In this document: in pieces, positions 12,234 to 22,029 of the stretch | Position numbering within the stretch: the first letter of the stretch is position 1 | How the letters are laid out: each line of letters opens with the position of its first letter | Assembly (NCBI GenBank): GCA_036429605.1 | Contig: CM071590.1 | Location: forward strand, 6,386,001 to 6,450,000 | DNA from: Cladobotryum mycophilum | Lineage: Eukaryota > Ascomycota > Sordariomycetes > Hypocreales > Hypocreaceae | Direction: 5' to 3' | DNA: 64,000 nt | Position numbers and translations under genes: made by a program | Notes under the pieces: model-generated | Database searches by the model: none | Told to the model about the DNA's origin: nothing | Seen by the model: only the letters and a program-made list of their open reading frames with translations

Positions 12234-13248
12234 GGTGTTCCCCCCGCTCGACGATTTGGATAGAATAACTCAAGTTAGTCAACAACCAAGGTAATATACT
12301 GAACAATGATGACTTGTTGTAAAAGTGAGGTTAAAGCAAACACCGAAGCCGACCGAGAAAGTTGAATAATAGTCGAGGCAGGGCAGCTCGCCGAGAGTGG
12401 ACTACCACCGGCGTATGGTTTACTCTGGGGGCGAGGGAAGTCGAGACCCAGGCAGTGCTAGCCGTAGAGATTTTTTATTATTCTTCCTTCTATCGAGATC
12501 TTTTGATCTAGGTACTCAAAGAAAGTGAAGTCTGTGGTGATTATGGCAAGATGGTCATGAAATGGTCGAGTAGTAGTTGAGGACTCTCTCCCCTTTGTTA
12601 GATTACCATCAATTGTATGCAGCGCATGAGGATGAGGATGAGGATGAGGATGGTGATGATGATAAAGATGATGGAAACCTCCCAATGGAATAGAAGATGT
12701 ATGTGTACTGCTCATATATCATCCTACACGAGCATACAGAAACGACAAGGTTCAAAAGTCGACATGAGGAGAGAAGCAAACCTATCTAGGTAGACCTTAA
12801 AACCCCCCTACGATTTCAAACTCTCATTTATCACACCCAGACCACTTATCCTTGACATTTTACGTTTAAATATCCATACTATGATCCAAATGGGAGCGAC
12901 ATTGAGTTCATTTCAAGAATTGTTCAAGACGGCACGGCGCCACCCTGCCGGCCTCTGAAGCCGTCGTGACCCGCGGCACACACAAAGAGAGAGTCAAAAG
13001 GTTATCGAAAAGCTAATATGGAATTGAACAAACTAAAATCGCAATAATGCTTACATTAGAGGGTATCCGAATTATGCAGCCCCTTCCCAAACGCCAGTAC
13101 GTCGTCCATTGCCATGATCCATCTACCGTACTCTATACAAGGTCCCCTCTACTTGATGCCCACGCCGCATTGTGCCCCCTTTCCCCATGCCGGGTCACAA
13201 AACACACACGCACGCCCAAGTCTACAAACCCTGTCTGTAAAGATCGTT
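12234..13248. other. Intergenic
   Basis: Contains a GGATGA/GATGAT tract (about 12625-12672) that makes a His-rich 85-aa ORF on the minus strand (12458-12715) with no other protein character. It probably carries the promoter of the possible 11709-12233 gene and the 3' UTR of the phosphatase-like gene. Confidence 0.5.
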
Positions 13249-14220
13249 TTAAGCTACGTCCATAAAGGGCACAAAAGCTTCTCGTCCTGAAAATCGCTCA
13301 CGATCCGTGGCCGAATCGGCAGCAGCCCCATGCCCGTCCACGTAATCGTCCATCATGTCGTCGAGGCGACGCTTGGTATCGGATTTGCTAGCTGCCGGCC
13401 GGCCTTGAGCTTGACTAGTCTTCTGGAATCGCGAATCCATGATCACTGCGGATTGGGCACGTACAATGTCCTGCCATGAAAATAGAGCACGTTTTAGGTC
13501 CTCGTCAAATCCGCAGCAGAATCGCTGGACGTTGATAAACTGTAGAGTAGTCACCATATCCTTACGGAACATGGCCATGATGTAGGCTGCCACTACAGCC
13601 GCCGAGCGGTCATTGCCCGTCTCGCACGTCACCAGTACCCTGCCGTGTCGGAAATTGTCGCTCTTTACAAACACTTGGCCAGTCTCGTCTTTCCCTTGGG
13701 CTTGGCCGTGGTATACATCGAGGAGGTGGCGGTTGATTTGTCGGATCATGTCAGGGAAGATGCCGACGAGATGAAAGGGACTTTGAATATCGAGGTAGAC
13801 AGCGGGAATGCCCAGTGCAGCAGTGGCTTTGTCAACACTTGCAAGAGTTCGACTTGCTTGGCGGGCATCGCGAACCACCATTACAAGGGTAATGCCCTCG
13901 TCTCGTAAAAAGTCATGATTCCTTATGATGGCCGTGGGTCCAAGATAGAGAAAATCGAGTATTGACTGGGCTTCTCGCCGCTGCTCGTAGTACCAGGTGG
14001 CCGCACGATCGGTTGCGATCTGGACTACATTGCGCGTAATGATTGTGATGTCATTGCTGGTAAGTTCGGCCGGGTCAACATGCTCGTATGATGGCATCAG
14101 ATCGAGTGGGTGACATAGTTCCGTTTGATCCCTTTGCACAACGGGGATATGGATAAATGGTGGACTTGGAGGTCGATAGGAATAAGGTGCAGCCGGGATA
14201 GTCTCGTTGCGGGCTGCCAT
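13249..14220 (-). CDS. Dual-specificity-phosphatase-like protein
   Basis: Single-exon gene of 323 aa. Residues about 84-250 have a cysteine-phosphatase fold: an N-terminal SILDFLYLGPTAIIRN segment typical of DSPs, a YLDI segment whose Asp144 may be the general acid, and a P-loop TCETGNDRS with Cys199 and Arg205 (CX5R). The residue before the catalytic Cys is Thr rather than the usual His, and the loop is ETGND. The layout resembles STYX/DSP proteins, but the nucleophile is kept, so catalysis remains possible. The N-terminus is Pro-rich and the C-terminus is charged and disordered. Substrate unknown. The frame has no breaks. Confidence 0.85.
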   Translation of the reverse strand: MAARNETIPAAPYSYRPPSPPFIHIPVVQRDQTELCHPLDLMPSYEHVDPAELTSNDITIITRNVVQIATDRAATWYYEQRREAQSILDFLYLGPTAIIRNHDFLRDEGITLVMVVRDARQASRTLASVDKATAALGIPAVYLDIQSPFHLVGIFPDMIRQINRHLLDVYHGQAQGKDETGQVFVKSDNFRHGRVLVTCETGNDRSAAVVAAYIMAMFRKDMVTTLQFINVQRFCCGFDEDLKRALFSWQDIVRAQSAVIMDSRFQKTSQAQGRPAASKSDTKRRLDDMMDDYVDGHGAAADSATDRERFSGREAFVPFMDVA

Positions 14221-15178
14221 GGTGATTGGTATGTTTGTGTTTGTTCGCTTGTTTGTTCGTTTGTTTGTTTGCGCTGATTTCTCCCCCGTCGTATGCGCAA
14301 TGTCTATTGTGGCGCAAGCTGAGGTATTCGTTGGGAGATCAAGTTCTGCTTCTTATGGAACGTCGTCTTCCCAACCGCGCAAGGTGAAGTCAAAGTCGTT
14401 GCTCTGGCGGCGGGGTTCGAAAGATGGAAATGTGACAAAGACGATCAAGTCGAAAGGAATAGTGATTTGAAGAAGAAGAAGAAGAAAAAGAATTTCGATG
14501 TGTCAAGAGTACCCCATCAACCCGCGCAACAGGCCAGAAACAAAGCCTTTTCCCTTTTGACAAAGCGTGCGAGGCACAAGGAAGTGTGATGGAAGATGAA
14601 GGTGGTTAGAAGAAGAAGTCTTGGAAGGGCGGATGGAAGCTTTGTGCGATTTGTGTCATGGATGCTTGGTTGAGTGACTGCGTTTGTGACTGCGTGAGTG
14701 ACATGGAAACTTAATTCAATCAAGGCGCTAAGGTACGCCTAATGTACTGAGTACATACCCGGTATTGGAATAAGCGGGGCTCGCTTCTCTCAGCCAGACA
14801 AGGCAGCCACTAAAAGGTGGATCCGCAGCAGCCTAAAAGAGCACCGTTGGGCTGTAAAGGTCGCTGCCAAGGGTCTGTTCAGGGAACGGTGCACCGAGTA
14901 CGTGCCTGCTAAGATGGAGTCCGGCTGTATTCTGTACCTCATTCAGGCGGCATTAGCGTCCTTCGGCCCCTGGAAAGCGCATGTGGCTCAGTGAGATCCA
15001 TTCATTTATCGGGAAATGGAGGAGTGGGCCCTGAAGAGCCCTGTAGTAGAGCTCTGTAGAGCCTTGTAGTACTTGTAGTAGTAGAGCCCCAATCCATCCA
15101 TCACCAAAACGTAGATGGGAGGGAGTGATTCATTGCCGTCATACAAGTATCATCAACATGTCCATTTGTAATCTACGG

Positions 15179-15216
<38 letters not shown>

Positions 15217-15846
15217 GCAGAGTACTACCAAGTAGGTAAGCAGCAGCAACAGCACTCGTCATTTCACTCAACTACAGCGAGCTTGACATTCAGTCCATAG
15301 CAATAATATGTGTACTTTATACTCCGGACGCAGGTACCTATCACTCACTCACTCACTCACTCACATGGGTCCTAGTGTGCCAAGAACCGTTGATTGCTTA
15401 AATATCCATCCATCCATCCATCCATCCCTTTGTGCACTCAGCCGCAGATCCAATCATCCGGCTCACACAGCCAGCAACAAGGTTCCCTATGATTAAACCG
15501 TTGGTCATTCCATCTCGTATATACATCACATCACATTACATCACACTACTACTTGTACAAGTATGTACTACAAGTAGCCCTGGAGCAATAAATAGATCCT
15601 GTGCTGAGATATGAGTGAGACAGTGATATCGATTCGTACCAACCTGGTATCCCGCCAGCCATCTATCCATGGTAATCATACAACGCCTTGCCCTTTTCCC
15701 CTTCTCCTTCTCCTCCTCCTCTCCTCCTCCTCCTCCTCCTCCTCCATTCACCCTTTTTTGTTAGTCGTACAAGCATTTCATCTTCGTTACAGTAGGTACA
15801 GAGTCTGTCATCATGTTGGCAGGGTAACCAGAAATTCCCTTCTTCC
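14221..15846. other. Intergenic with several microsatellites
   Basis: Upstream region of the phosphatase-like gene and downstream region of Suv3. It contains TTTG/TTCG repeats (about 14240-14275), a CTA array, CACT repeats (about 15340-15365), ATCC repeats (about 15405-15428) and a CTC/CTT tract (about 15700-15745). No supported gene. Confidence 0.6.
15179..15217. repeat. (CTA)n microsatellite
   Basis: About 12 consecutive CTA units, read directly. Confidence 0.95.
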
Positions 15847-18172
15847 TCACTTTGCTTCCGCCATCACCACATCAATAGGTGGGACATCCAAAACATGCTC
15901 CAAGTTTTCATCGTCTTCCTCTCCAATCTGCTTCTTGCTCATCTTGTTTGACTTTGCTCTGAGTCTCTGCGACTTCCTCCTGCGCTCCAAGTGCTCCTCA
16001 CTAAAGTTTAGGCGATCCAACGTGTGGATCAGCTTTTCCTCCACAAGCGATCGCACGTGGAATGCTAGTCCCTGGCTGCGGAACATGCCTGCATAACGAT
16101 AAGACAGCCACACGTACTGGTTGATTGCAACGTGCAGTGACTCAAGTTTGTAGAGGTACTTTTGCCCGTCCTCGAAATCTTTCAAATCGAGGTCTAGAAA
16201 CTCAAGAGGAATCTCCTTAATATCAAGAAGATCACCGTTGGAATTGGTAGCAACGATACTCGCAAGAGCTCGGAGCACATCAATAGACCCTTCGGCCCGC
16301 AGGGCTACCGGCAAGTAGCAGAAAGTCAATCTGTCGTGGATAGTAAGTGGAAGATCTTGGATAATGTCTGCTATTTCCAGATTATCCCCTCCCAGGTTGA
16401 GACTGTACAGTGGGCTCACACTAGCTGCCGCCTTTATTCTCATCAAGATGAAGGACAAGGGGGTATCGGGTGGGTAGTATGAAGCGAATCGTTCAACTAC
16501 GCCCGCCGGAGGGTGAATGCACGCCGTTTCGATATCGTCGATTTTCTTCGTAAACGCACGTTGGACGCTCTTCAAGTCGGCACGCTCCATGGTGGTGACA
16601 AGCCCGACTTTCTCTTCCTCGTTGCCGCCATCTTGACTATTCGCCGTCCGATATCGTCCAGCCCGCCCTCCGATTTGCTTGATTTCAGGGAACGTAAGTA
16701 ATCGGTTCTGGCTCCCGTCGAATTTGGTCACGCTGTCCATGACGACGCGGCGGATTTCTAGATTCAGTCCCATGCCAATGGCATCACTGGCGACGATGAA
16801 GTCATAATCATTGTTGGGGTCGTTGAACAGCGCCGCCTGCTGAACACGCACTTCTGGGGGTAGAGAGCCGTAAATGATGGCACATCGTCTTCCCGTGCTC
16901 TCTTCGACCTTCTTCTTGAGGACGTGAAGATTAAGGCGACTAAAGGCAACAATGCAATCACCCTTTTGCAGGTTATGATAGTTGTTGTTGATTGCCTCGT
17001 TCATGGTCCTGAGAGGACTGAGACGCTCATACCGGTGGATGATGCATTTATCACCAACGCTTGCACAGAGCGCCTGAAGCACCTTGACGGCTCGCTCCTC
17101 GCCACAGACGTGTACTTCCTTTGCCTGGACGCCGAGAACCGCAGATGTCCATGCATTACCACGCTCGGCATCGGCAATCATCTGGATTTCATCAATGACA
17201 GCAACATCGAAGCGTGAATTGAGCGGCATCATTTCCACGGTGCAACTTGAAAAGTATTGATCCACATCTTCGGGAATGCGCACTTCTTCACCCGTGATGA
17301 GTGCACATGGAAGGCCCTTGGCGTTTAGTCGTTGGTAGACCTCCGTGGCTAGCAAACGTAGAGGCCCGGCATAGACGCCGCATTTGGAGCTTTCCAGGGC
17401 CTTGAGGGCATTGTAAGTTTTGCCTGAATTGGTTGGCCCAACGTGAACATGAATCGTCCGCTGCATGGTCCTCGTAGCAGGGAACCACTCATGAGGGAAT
17501 CTAAAGTCCAGAAGGCGAAGCTGGCTGTCTTCGAGCTCCTTGGAAAAACGTTGTCTGCTGATAAAGGACTGAAAAGAGTACTGGATTTCCTTTGTGAGGC
17601 CCTTGAGATCCTTTTGGATAAAGGCATCACGCAAATTCCAAAACAGAGGGTTCTTCTCCCTCCGAGTCGTGCCCTTTTCTGCGAGAGAAAATGCTTCGTC
17701 TAGGCTGTCCATGAAGAGGGCGGCTTGCCGACTAAGCTCATCGTCCCCAACGGAAGCAAACTGTGAGGCCTGGATTTCATTGAGCACATACTGAAGTCGT
17801 GCCAAAACCGTAGAGCGAAACAGCCCATGACGCCCAGAGTATTTTTTGCCATGATCAAGTCGTAATCTTGTCCTTGGGTCGTGGCCCTGACTAACCTACA
17901 CACAAACATCCACTTGTAAGACTCCTCATCACTAAGACTCGAAATGGTAGAAATCTTACGGAATCTGCTCGAGAAGGTGCAAGTTTTTCTCCTGTCTTTG
18001 ACAACTGATATGATGCTTTCCTGTTTGCTGCTAATAATTTGGGTCTCAGAGAGCCCGAGCCCTGTTGTGGGCGTGCTGAGCCTTTCCACAACGGCGCAGT
18101 CGTTGAGACATATCGAAGACTGCTCAGATTTATCTGGCTTCTAAAAGCGGCATTCTGGGACAAAAGTCTCAT
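15847..18172 (-). CDS. SUV3: Mitochondrial ATP-dependent RNA helicase Suv3
   Basis: Helicase of the mitochondrial RNA degradosome, unwinding RNA for decay. Exons 18172-17960 and 17895-15847; the 64-bp intron starts GTAAGA and ends TGTGTAG. Predicted length 753 aa. The N-terminus (MRLLSQNAAFRSQINLSSLR) is basic, lacks acids and fits a mitochondrial presequence. Suv3 hallmarks: GPTNSGKT Walker A at about 224-231, YAGPLRLLATEV, CALITGEE, VIDEIQM (DEIQ at about 306-309), IVAFSR, DAIGMGLNL and QIGGRAGR, followed by a Suv3-type C-terminal region with a basic tail (LERRRKSQRLRAKSNK). The frame is intact. A shorter reading starting near 17805 would lose the presequence; exon 1 supplies it. Confidence 0.95.
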
Positions 18173-18563
18173 GACAATAAATGATCAGGATGCAAGAAGC
18201 ATTCTATAAGATGAAACAAATAAATAAATAAAGAAGAATAAAATAGCTTCAACAAGAGAATTGAACAGTGACGGCCATGCTGGTGATGGTGAATTTTTGC
18301 CTTGATGCAGGAATGGCAATTGAAATTTTGGGAACTCGGATTAATACATTTTCCGTGATGCTGCAACCACTTCCGCCTGCAGATCGATGCTTGTCGTCAT
18401 AGTTTGACTCTTGATGCTCCCAATCCAACTTGGATCATTCAATCACCTACGTCAGCCTAACATCCAACATCCTCATCAAATCGTACCGACGATATATATT
18501 ACACCCAAAACAATCTCTCAATACCCGCTTACACAGGCGAACAAAGAATCCTTCATCGCCATC
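18173..18563. promoter_or_regulatory. Divergent promoter region, Suv3 (-) / R-SNARE (+)
   Basis: 391 bp separate the two start codons. A TATATATT motif at 18493-18500 lies about 65 bp upstream of the SNARE ATG. That it acts as a promoter is inferred from position only. Confidence 0.45.
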
Positions 18564-19336
18564 ATGGCATCCTCATCTACTACGACACCGCTTCTCTAGT
18601 ATGTCACCATGCCCAACAAAGCTCCTTTAGCAATCATTCCGCCAGGTAACTAACAAATCGCCACAACAGCTCTTGTATCGCCCACAAGACCACCATTCTA
18701 GCCGAATGCACCACGTCGGCATCGTCACAAACCTCTTCGCTCGCCTCTCTTATCCTCCCAAAGATCGATCATGCGACTCCTCAGAAATTAACATACACCC
18801 ACGGCCAACACCAGATCCATTATGTTGCCGAGGCGTCATCCGACCATCCTGAACACCCGGCCGCCGGAGGCTTGACCTTCCTCGTCATAGCCGACTCCTC
18901 GCTTGGTCGTCGCGTCCCATTCGGCTACCTGCTCGAGATTCGCAAGCGCTTCTTTCAGGATTTCCCCGAGGGCAGCGACTTTGCCGACATGCCCAACTAT
19001 GGCGCCGGTTCCTTCAACGCACAATTGAAGAACCTCATGGTTGAGTTTGGCACAACAAGCGGGGGGATGAATGATGCCATCGGAAACGCCAAGAGGGAGA
19101 TTGACGACGTCAGGGGCATCATGACTAGAAACATTGAAAGCTTGCTCGAGAGAGGCGAGAGGATCGACCTCTTGGTCGACAAGACCGATAGACTGGGAAG
19201 CAGTGCTCGAGACTTCCGGGTCCGAAGCCGGGGCTTGAAGCGCCAAATGTGGTGGAAGAATGTCAAGCTCATGGCTCTCTTGGGCTTGGTTTTATTCCTC
19301 ATCATTTTGATTATCGTTATTGCTGCTAAGAATTGA
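18564..19336 (+). CDS. Longin-domain R-SNARE, VAMP7/Nyv1-like
   Basis: Vesicle or vacuolar membrane-fusion SNARE. Exon 1 is 18564-18598 and ends in a TA that completes a Tyr codon across a 71-bp intron (18599-18669, GTATGT...CTAAC...CAG). Exon 2 is 18670-19336. Predicted 233 aa. Residues 1 to about 120 form a longin domain (LLYSCIAHKTTILAE at the start, FLVIADSSLGRRVPFGYL, FLEI-like helix). A SNARE motif runs from about 135 to 195 (NAKREIDDVRGIM, NIESLLERGERIDLL with the zero-layer Arg, LVDKTDRL). A C-terminal TM anchor is at about 210-231 (LMALLGLVLFLIILIIVIAA), with only a few residues after it. Subfamily assignment (Nyv1 versus Sec22/Ykt6) rests on longin plus TM anchor and is probable, not certain. 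Confidence 0.92.
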
Positions 19337-19761
19337 GCAACCAGGGAAGCCAAGTGATAAAAATGGGAGATTGGGAACAACAACAACAACAACAACAAAG
19401 GCTGGGACAGAGCGAGATCCGCTGCTACACGTGTACTATAGTAGGAATATCTGGGAGTTGGGGACCGGTTGCGTCATTCAAAAGCGCCTTTTGAGCTAGG
19501 CCAGTTTTAATTATGCTAGGATCGAAGCTATCATGACTTTATAATTCAGGAAATACAAGTGATTATAATGATTTTAACCCAATGTCTCTACTCTGCAAAT
19601 GATACTTGTACAATTGAGGTTCTTGATGTCTTGTCTACATTATGGCGTGGAAATACTACAGAACCCATTAATTAGAACCAGGCATATTCTCAAGTTCTCA
19701 TCTCAAGAAGCCTACCAATGCTATCGTTGAAAACGACCTCGGCTCCGCAGCAATCGACTCC
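19337..19761. other. Intergenic
   Basis: 3' region of the R-SNARE gene with an AAC repeat at about 19378-19399. Nothing else recognised. Confidence 0.5.
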
Positions 19762-19998
19762 TCATAACTTGGGAGCATTGCTACTCCCATCCGCCGACCT
19801 CTGCGTCTCCTGGTAGACATAACCCTGCGCTACCGGGCTGTTTATCATCCCCGGCGGTGCGACAACCGGCGACTTGCGCAGTCTCTCGGTGAAGAAGACG
19901 GGGTGTCTTGTCGATGCGTTGTGGACGGTGTGCCTATCCCAGGCGGCTTGGAACTGGGCTGTGGTGGTGGCGGTGGGGTTGATGGCGGGTGTTGGCAT
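19762..19998 (-). CDS. Small protein of unknown function, 78 aa
   Basis: Single-exon ORF with a good start context (CACAATGCC). The N-terminus is Thr/Ala-rich. The rest looks like ordinary protein rather than repeat (AAWDRHTVHNAS, HPVFFTERLRK, VYQETQRS), with no signal peptide or TM segment. It lies between the R-SNARE and the SDR genes. Family unknown. Support comes only from start context, composition and lack of repeats. Confidence 0.45.
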   Translation of the reverse strand: MPTPAINPTATTTAQFQAAWDRHTVHNASTRHPVFFTERLRKSPVVAPPGMINSPVAQGYVYQETQRSADGSSNAPKL

Positions 19999-20319
19999 TG
20001 TGATTTTTGTGTGATTTTTGTAGGGTTATGGTCTTACTATGAGGCGAGATGAATTTAATGAAACTTTGATGAATTGGAGTATGACCTGGATGATTGACGC
20101 AAGCTTTCTTGTTCATCACACGTGCATCATCACACATATACAGCTCGGCGATGAATCCCAGCCGCTTCTTAGTCAGCCGAGGCTCAACGCCGGGATTGAT
20201 GTGCAAAAACACACAAAGAAAATGAGCGACAGCAAAGGAGCATGCTGATGGAGATGATATTTCTGATAAATTCCCATGGTTCAAGTCAAGTCTATATGTA
20301 TTTCATATCTGTCATAAAC
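19999..20319. other. Intergenic
   Basis: 321 bp between the small ORF and the SDR stop codon; presumed promoter of the former and 3' UTR of the latter. Confidence 0.4.
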
Positions 20320-21588
20320 TCATTTGCCCTTTTTCTTCGTCTTCTCATCAGTCTTTTTCCGCTGTTGCTTCTCCTTCTCTTTGCCCTTCTTGATGGCAGC
20401 AACAAGGCTTTCTACCTCGTCAACTTGCTCCTTTTGCTTCTTTTCCTCTTCCTTCAGGTCCAACTTAGCCTTGTTGGCTGCCCTCTTCTTGGCCATGCTG
20501 GTCTCGGTCTTCTCGATCAGAGAATCGCTCTCCTCCCATAGCTTCTTGGCTATTTTTTCGTCCTTGACCTCTTGTCGAGCAAAGTCAACATCTATGCATT
20601 CTTTAATCAGCCTTCCGCCACTGCCTCGCCCAAGACTTCCTTCCATGGCCGCGTGGAGAATGGACTGGGCAGCTTGGTGTGGCGATTTGAGGAGGAACCA
20701 GGGGACGGCGTAGAAGAAGAGGTAGAAAGCAAGACCCAGTAAAGAACCACGTGTGAGCCATCGATTCATTCCCGGTGTGCGGCTGAGACCAGGGTCCACG
20801 AAGATGACTTTGGCGTTCATGGGAAAGTCGTCGGGACGCTTGTAGGAATCCAGGTGCTTCTGGAAGGCTTGACCGAATACATTCAGTGCAAGCTTACTTC
20901 GTGCATAGGCAGAGCTAGCGGTCCATTTATCTTCTGTATTGCCCAGCCCTTCCTTTAGCGAAGGAGACCCGATGTAGGAGGAGCAGGTTGCCATGATGAT
21001 GCGGACGTCTCGGTCGATTGGTTGAGCCTTGATGGCGGGACTGAGGATTCCTAGGAGATGGAAATTGGCCAGGTAGTTGACCATCCACATCTCTTCAATG
21101 CCCTCTTCCGTGACCTGTCTTGTTCCTCCAGGGGGTGTAAGCGTTGCTGCGCAGAGCACAATCATATCTAGCCTTCGCGGCGGCGAATTGTCGATCCATT
21201 TTGTTGCAAATTTTCTGATGCTATGGAGGCTGGATAGGTCGACCTGCTCCGCATATATCAAGTTGTTGTTTGTACTCTCACGGAGGTCTTGGACGTAGTC
21301 GACAAGAAAGGGGTCGGACCCAGGGGCTTGGGTAAGAAGGATGAGCTGGGCTCCTCGAGATGCGAGTTCGTGTGCGACTTGAGAACCTATGCCTGACGTC
21401 CCGCCTGTCAATAAGACGACTTTGCCATGTAGCACTCGTTCGGCGGCGTTTTTGCGTCCGGATGTATAACGCTTCAGGAGGACGAGGAAGGTAATGGCAG
21501 CGACGGAGTAGAGGATCTCCCAGGCGTAGTCGCGCGACCACTGGGGAGGGCCATTCTCGATGAGGTAGAAGAAGGACGGAACGGGCAT
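20320..21588 (-). CDS. Membrane-anchored short-chain dehydrogenase/reductase
   Basis: Single-exon, 422 aa. An N-terminal hydrophobic segment (about 24-39, ILYSVAAITFLVLL) precedes a Rossmann fold: VVLLTGGTSGIGS for cofactor binding (from about residue 57), VDLSS, a LCAAT segment in place of the usual NNAG, catalytic YARSK in SSAYARSKLA, and VDPGLSRTPG after it. A second hydrophobic stretch (LLGLAFYLFFYAVPWFLL) lies C-terminal to the core. The last 70 residues are highly charged and Lys-rich (KKRAANKAKLD... KKKGK), probably helical or coiled coil. Retinol-dehydrogenase-like fungal SDRs look similar; substrate unknown. Frame intact. Confidence 0.88.
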   Translation of the reverse strand: MPVPSFFYLIENGPPQWSRDYAWEILYSVAAITFLVLLKRYTSGRKNAAERVLHGKVVLLTGGTSGIGSQVAHELASRGAQLILLTQAPGSDPFLVDYVQDLRESTNNNLIYAEQVDLSSLHSIRKFATKWIDNSPPRRLDMIVLCAATLTPPGGTRQVTEEGIEEMWMVNYLANFHLLGILSPAIKAQPIDRDVRIIMATCSSYIGSPSLKEGLGNTEDKWTASSAYARSKLALNVFGQAFQKHLDSYKRPDDFPMNAKVIFVDPGLSRTPGMNRWLTRGSLLGLAFYLFFYAVPWFLLKSPHQAAQSILHAAMEGSLGRGSGGRLIKECIDVDFARQEVKDEKIAKKLWEESDSLIEKTETSMAKKRAANKAKLDLKEEEKKQKEQVDEVESLVAAIKKGKEKEKQQRKKTDEKTKKKGK

Positions 21589-22029
21589 TGTGAATCAAAG
21601 GGTTGATTCTTCCGAATGCGACCGAAATTAGAGAGAGAATAGGCTATTGGCAGGTCATTTTAGACATTAAGCAATTAACAGTGTACCGAATTGTCGTGGC
21701 TAGGGAGACCCTGTTTCATCGCTGATGGATGTCAACGTGGAAGGCACTGGGAGCTCACGTGACGCCCAACAAACTGATCCAACCACATTGACATCATCAA
21801 GATAGGAACAAGGCTTGGTAATGAATTGAGCTTCATAAAACAACATAATTTTTCGAAACAATACGACTCTCAAACATATCAATCAGCTAGCAATACATCT
21901 CAAACTGGTATCTCGCATTAGAACAAAAAAATTAGTACCTCATCAGGCACAGCTATATGGATCATGGAATGTTAACACCAACTTCATAACAAACAAAAAA
22001 GAAAACATTAATGAGCCTTCCTCCTATTT
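21589..22029. other. Intergenic
   Basis: Upstream of the SDR gene and downstream of the DUF2235 gene. AT-rich, no supported gene. Confidence 0.5.

Noticed and set aside
12458..12715. His-rich 85-aa minus-strand ORF
   Set aside because: The His run comes from a GATGAG repeat; no further protein character, and no clear splice to the 11709-12233 ORF.
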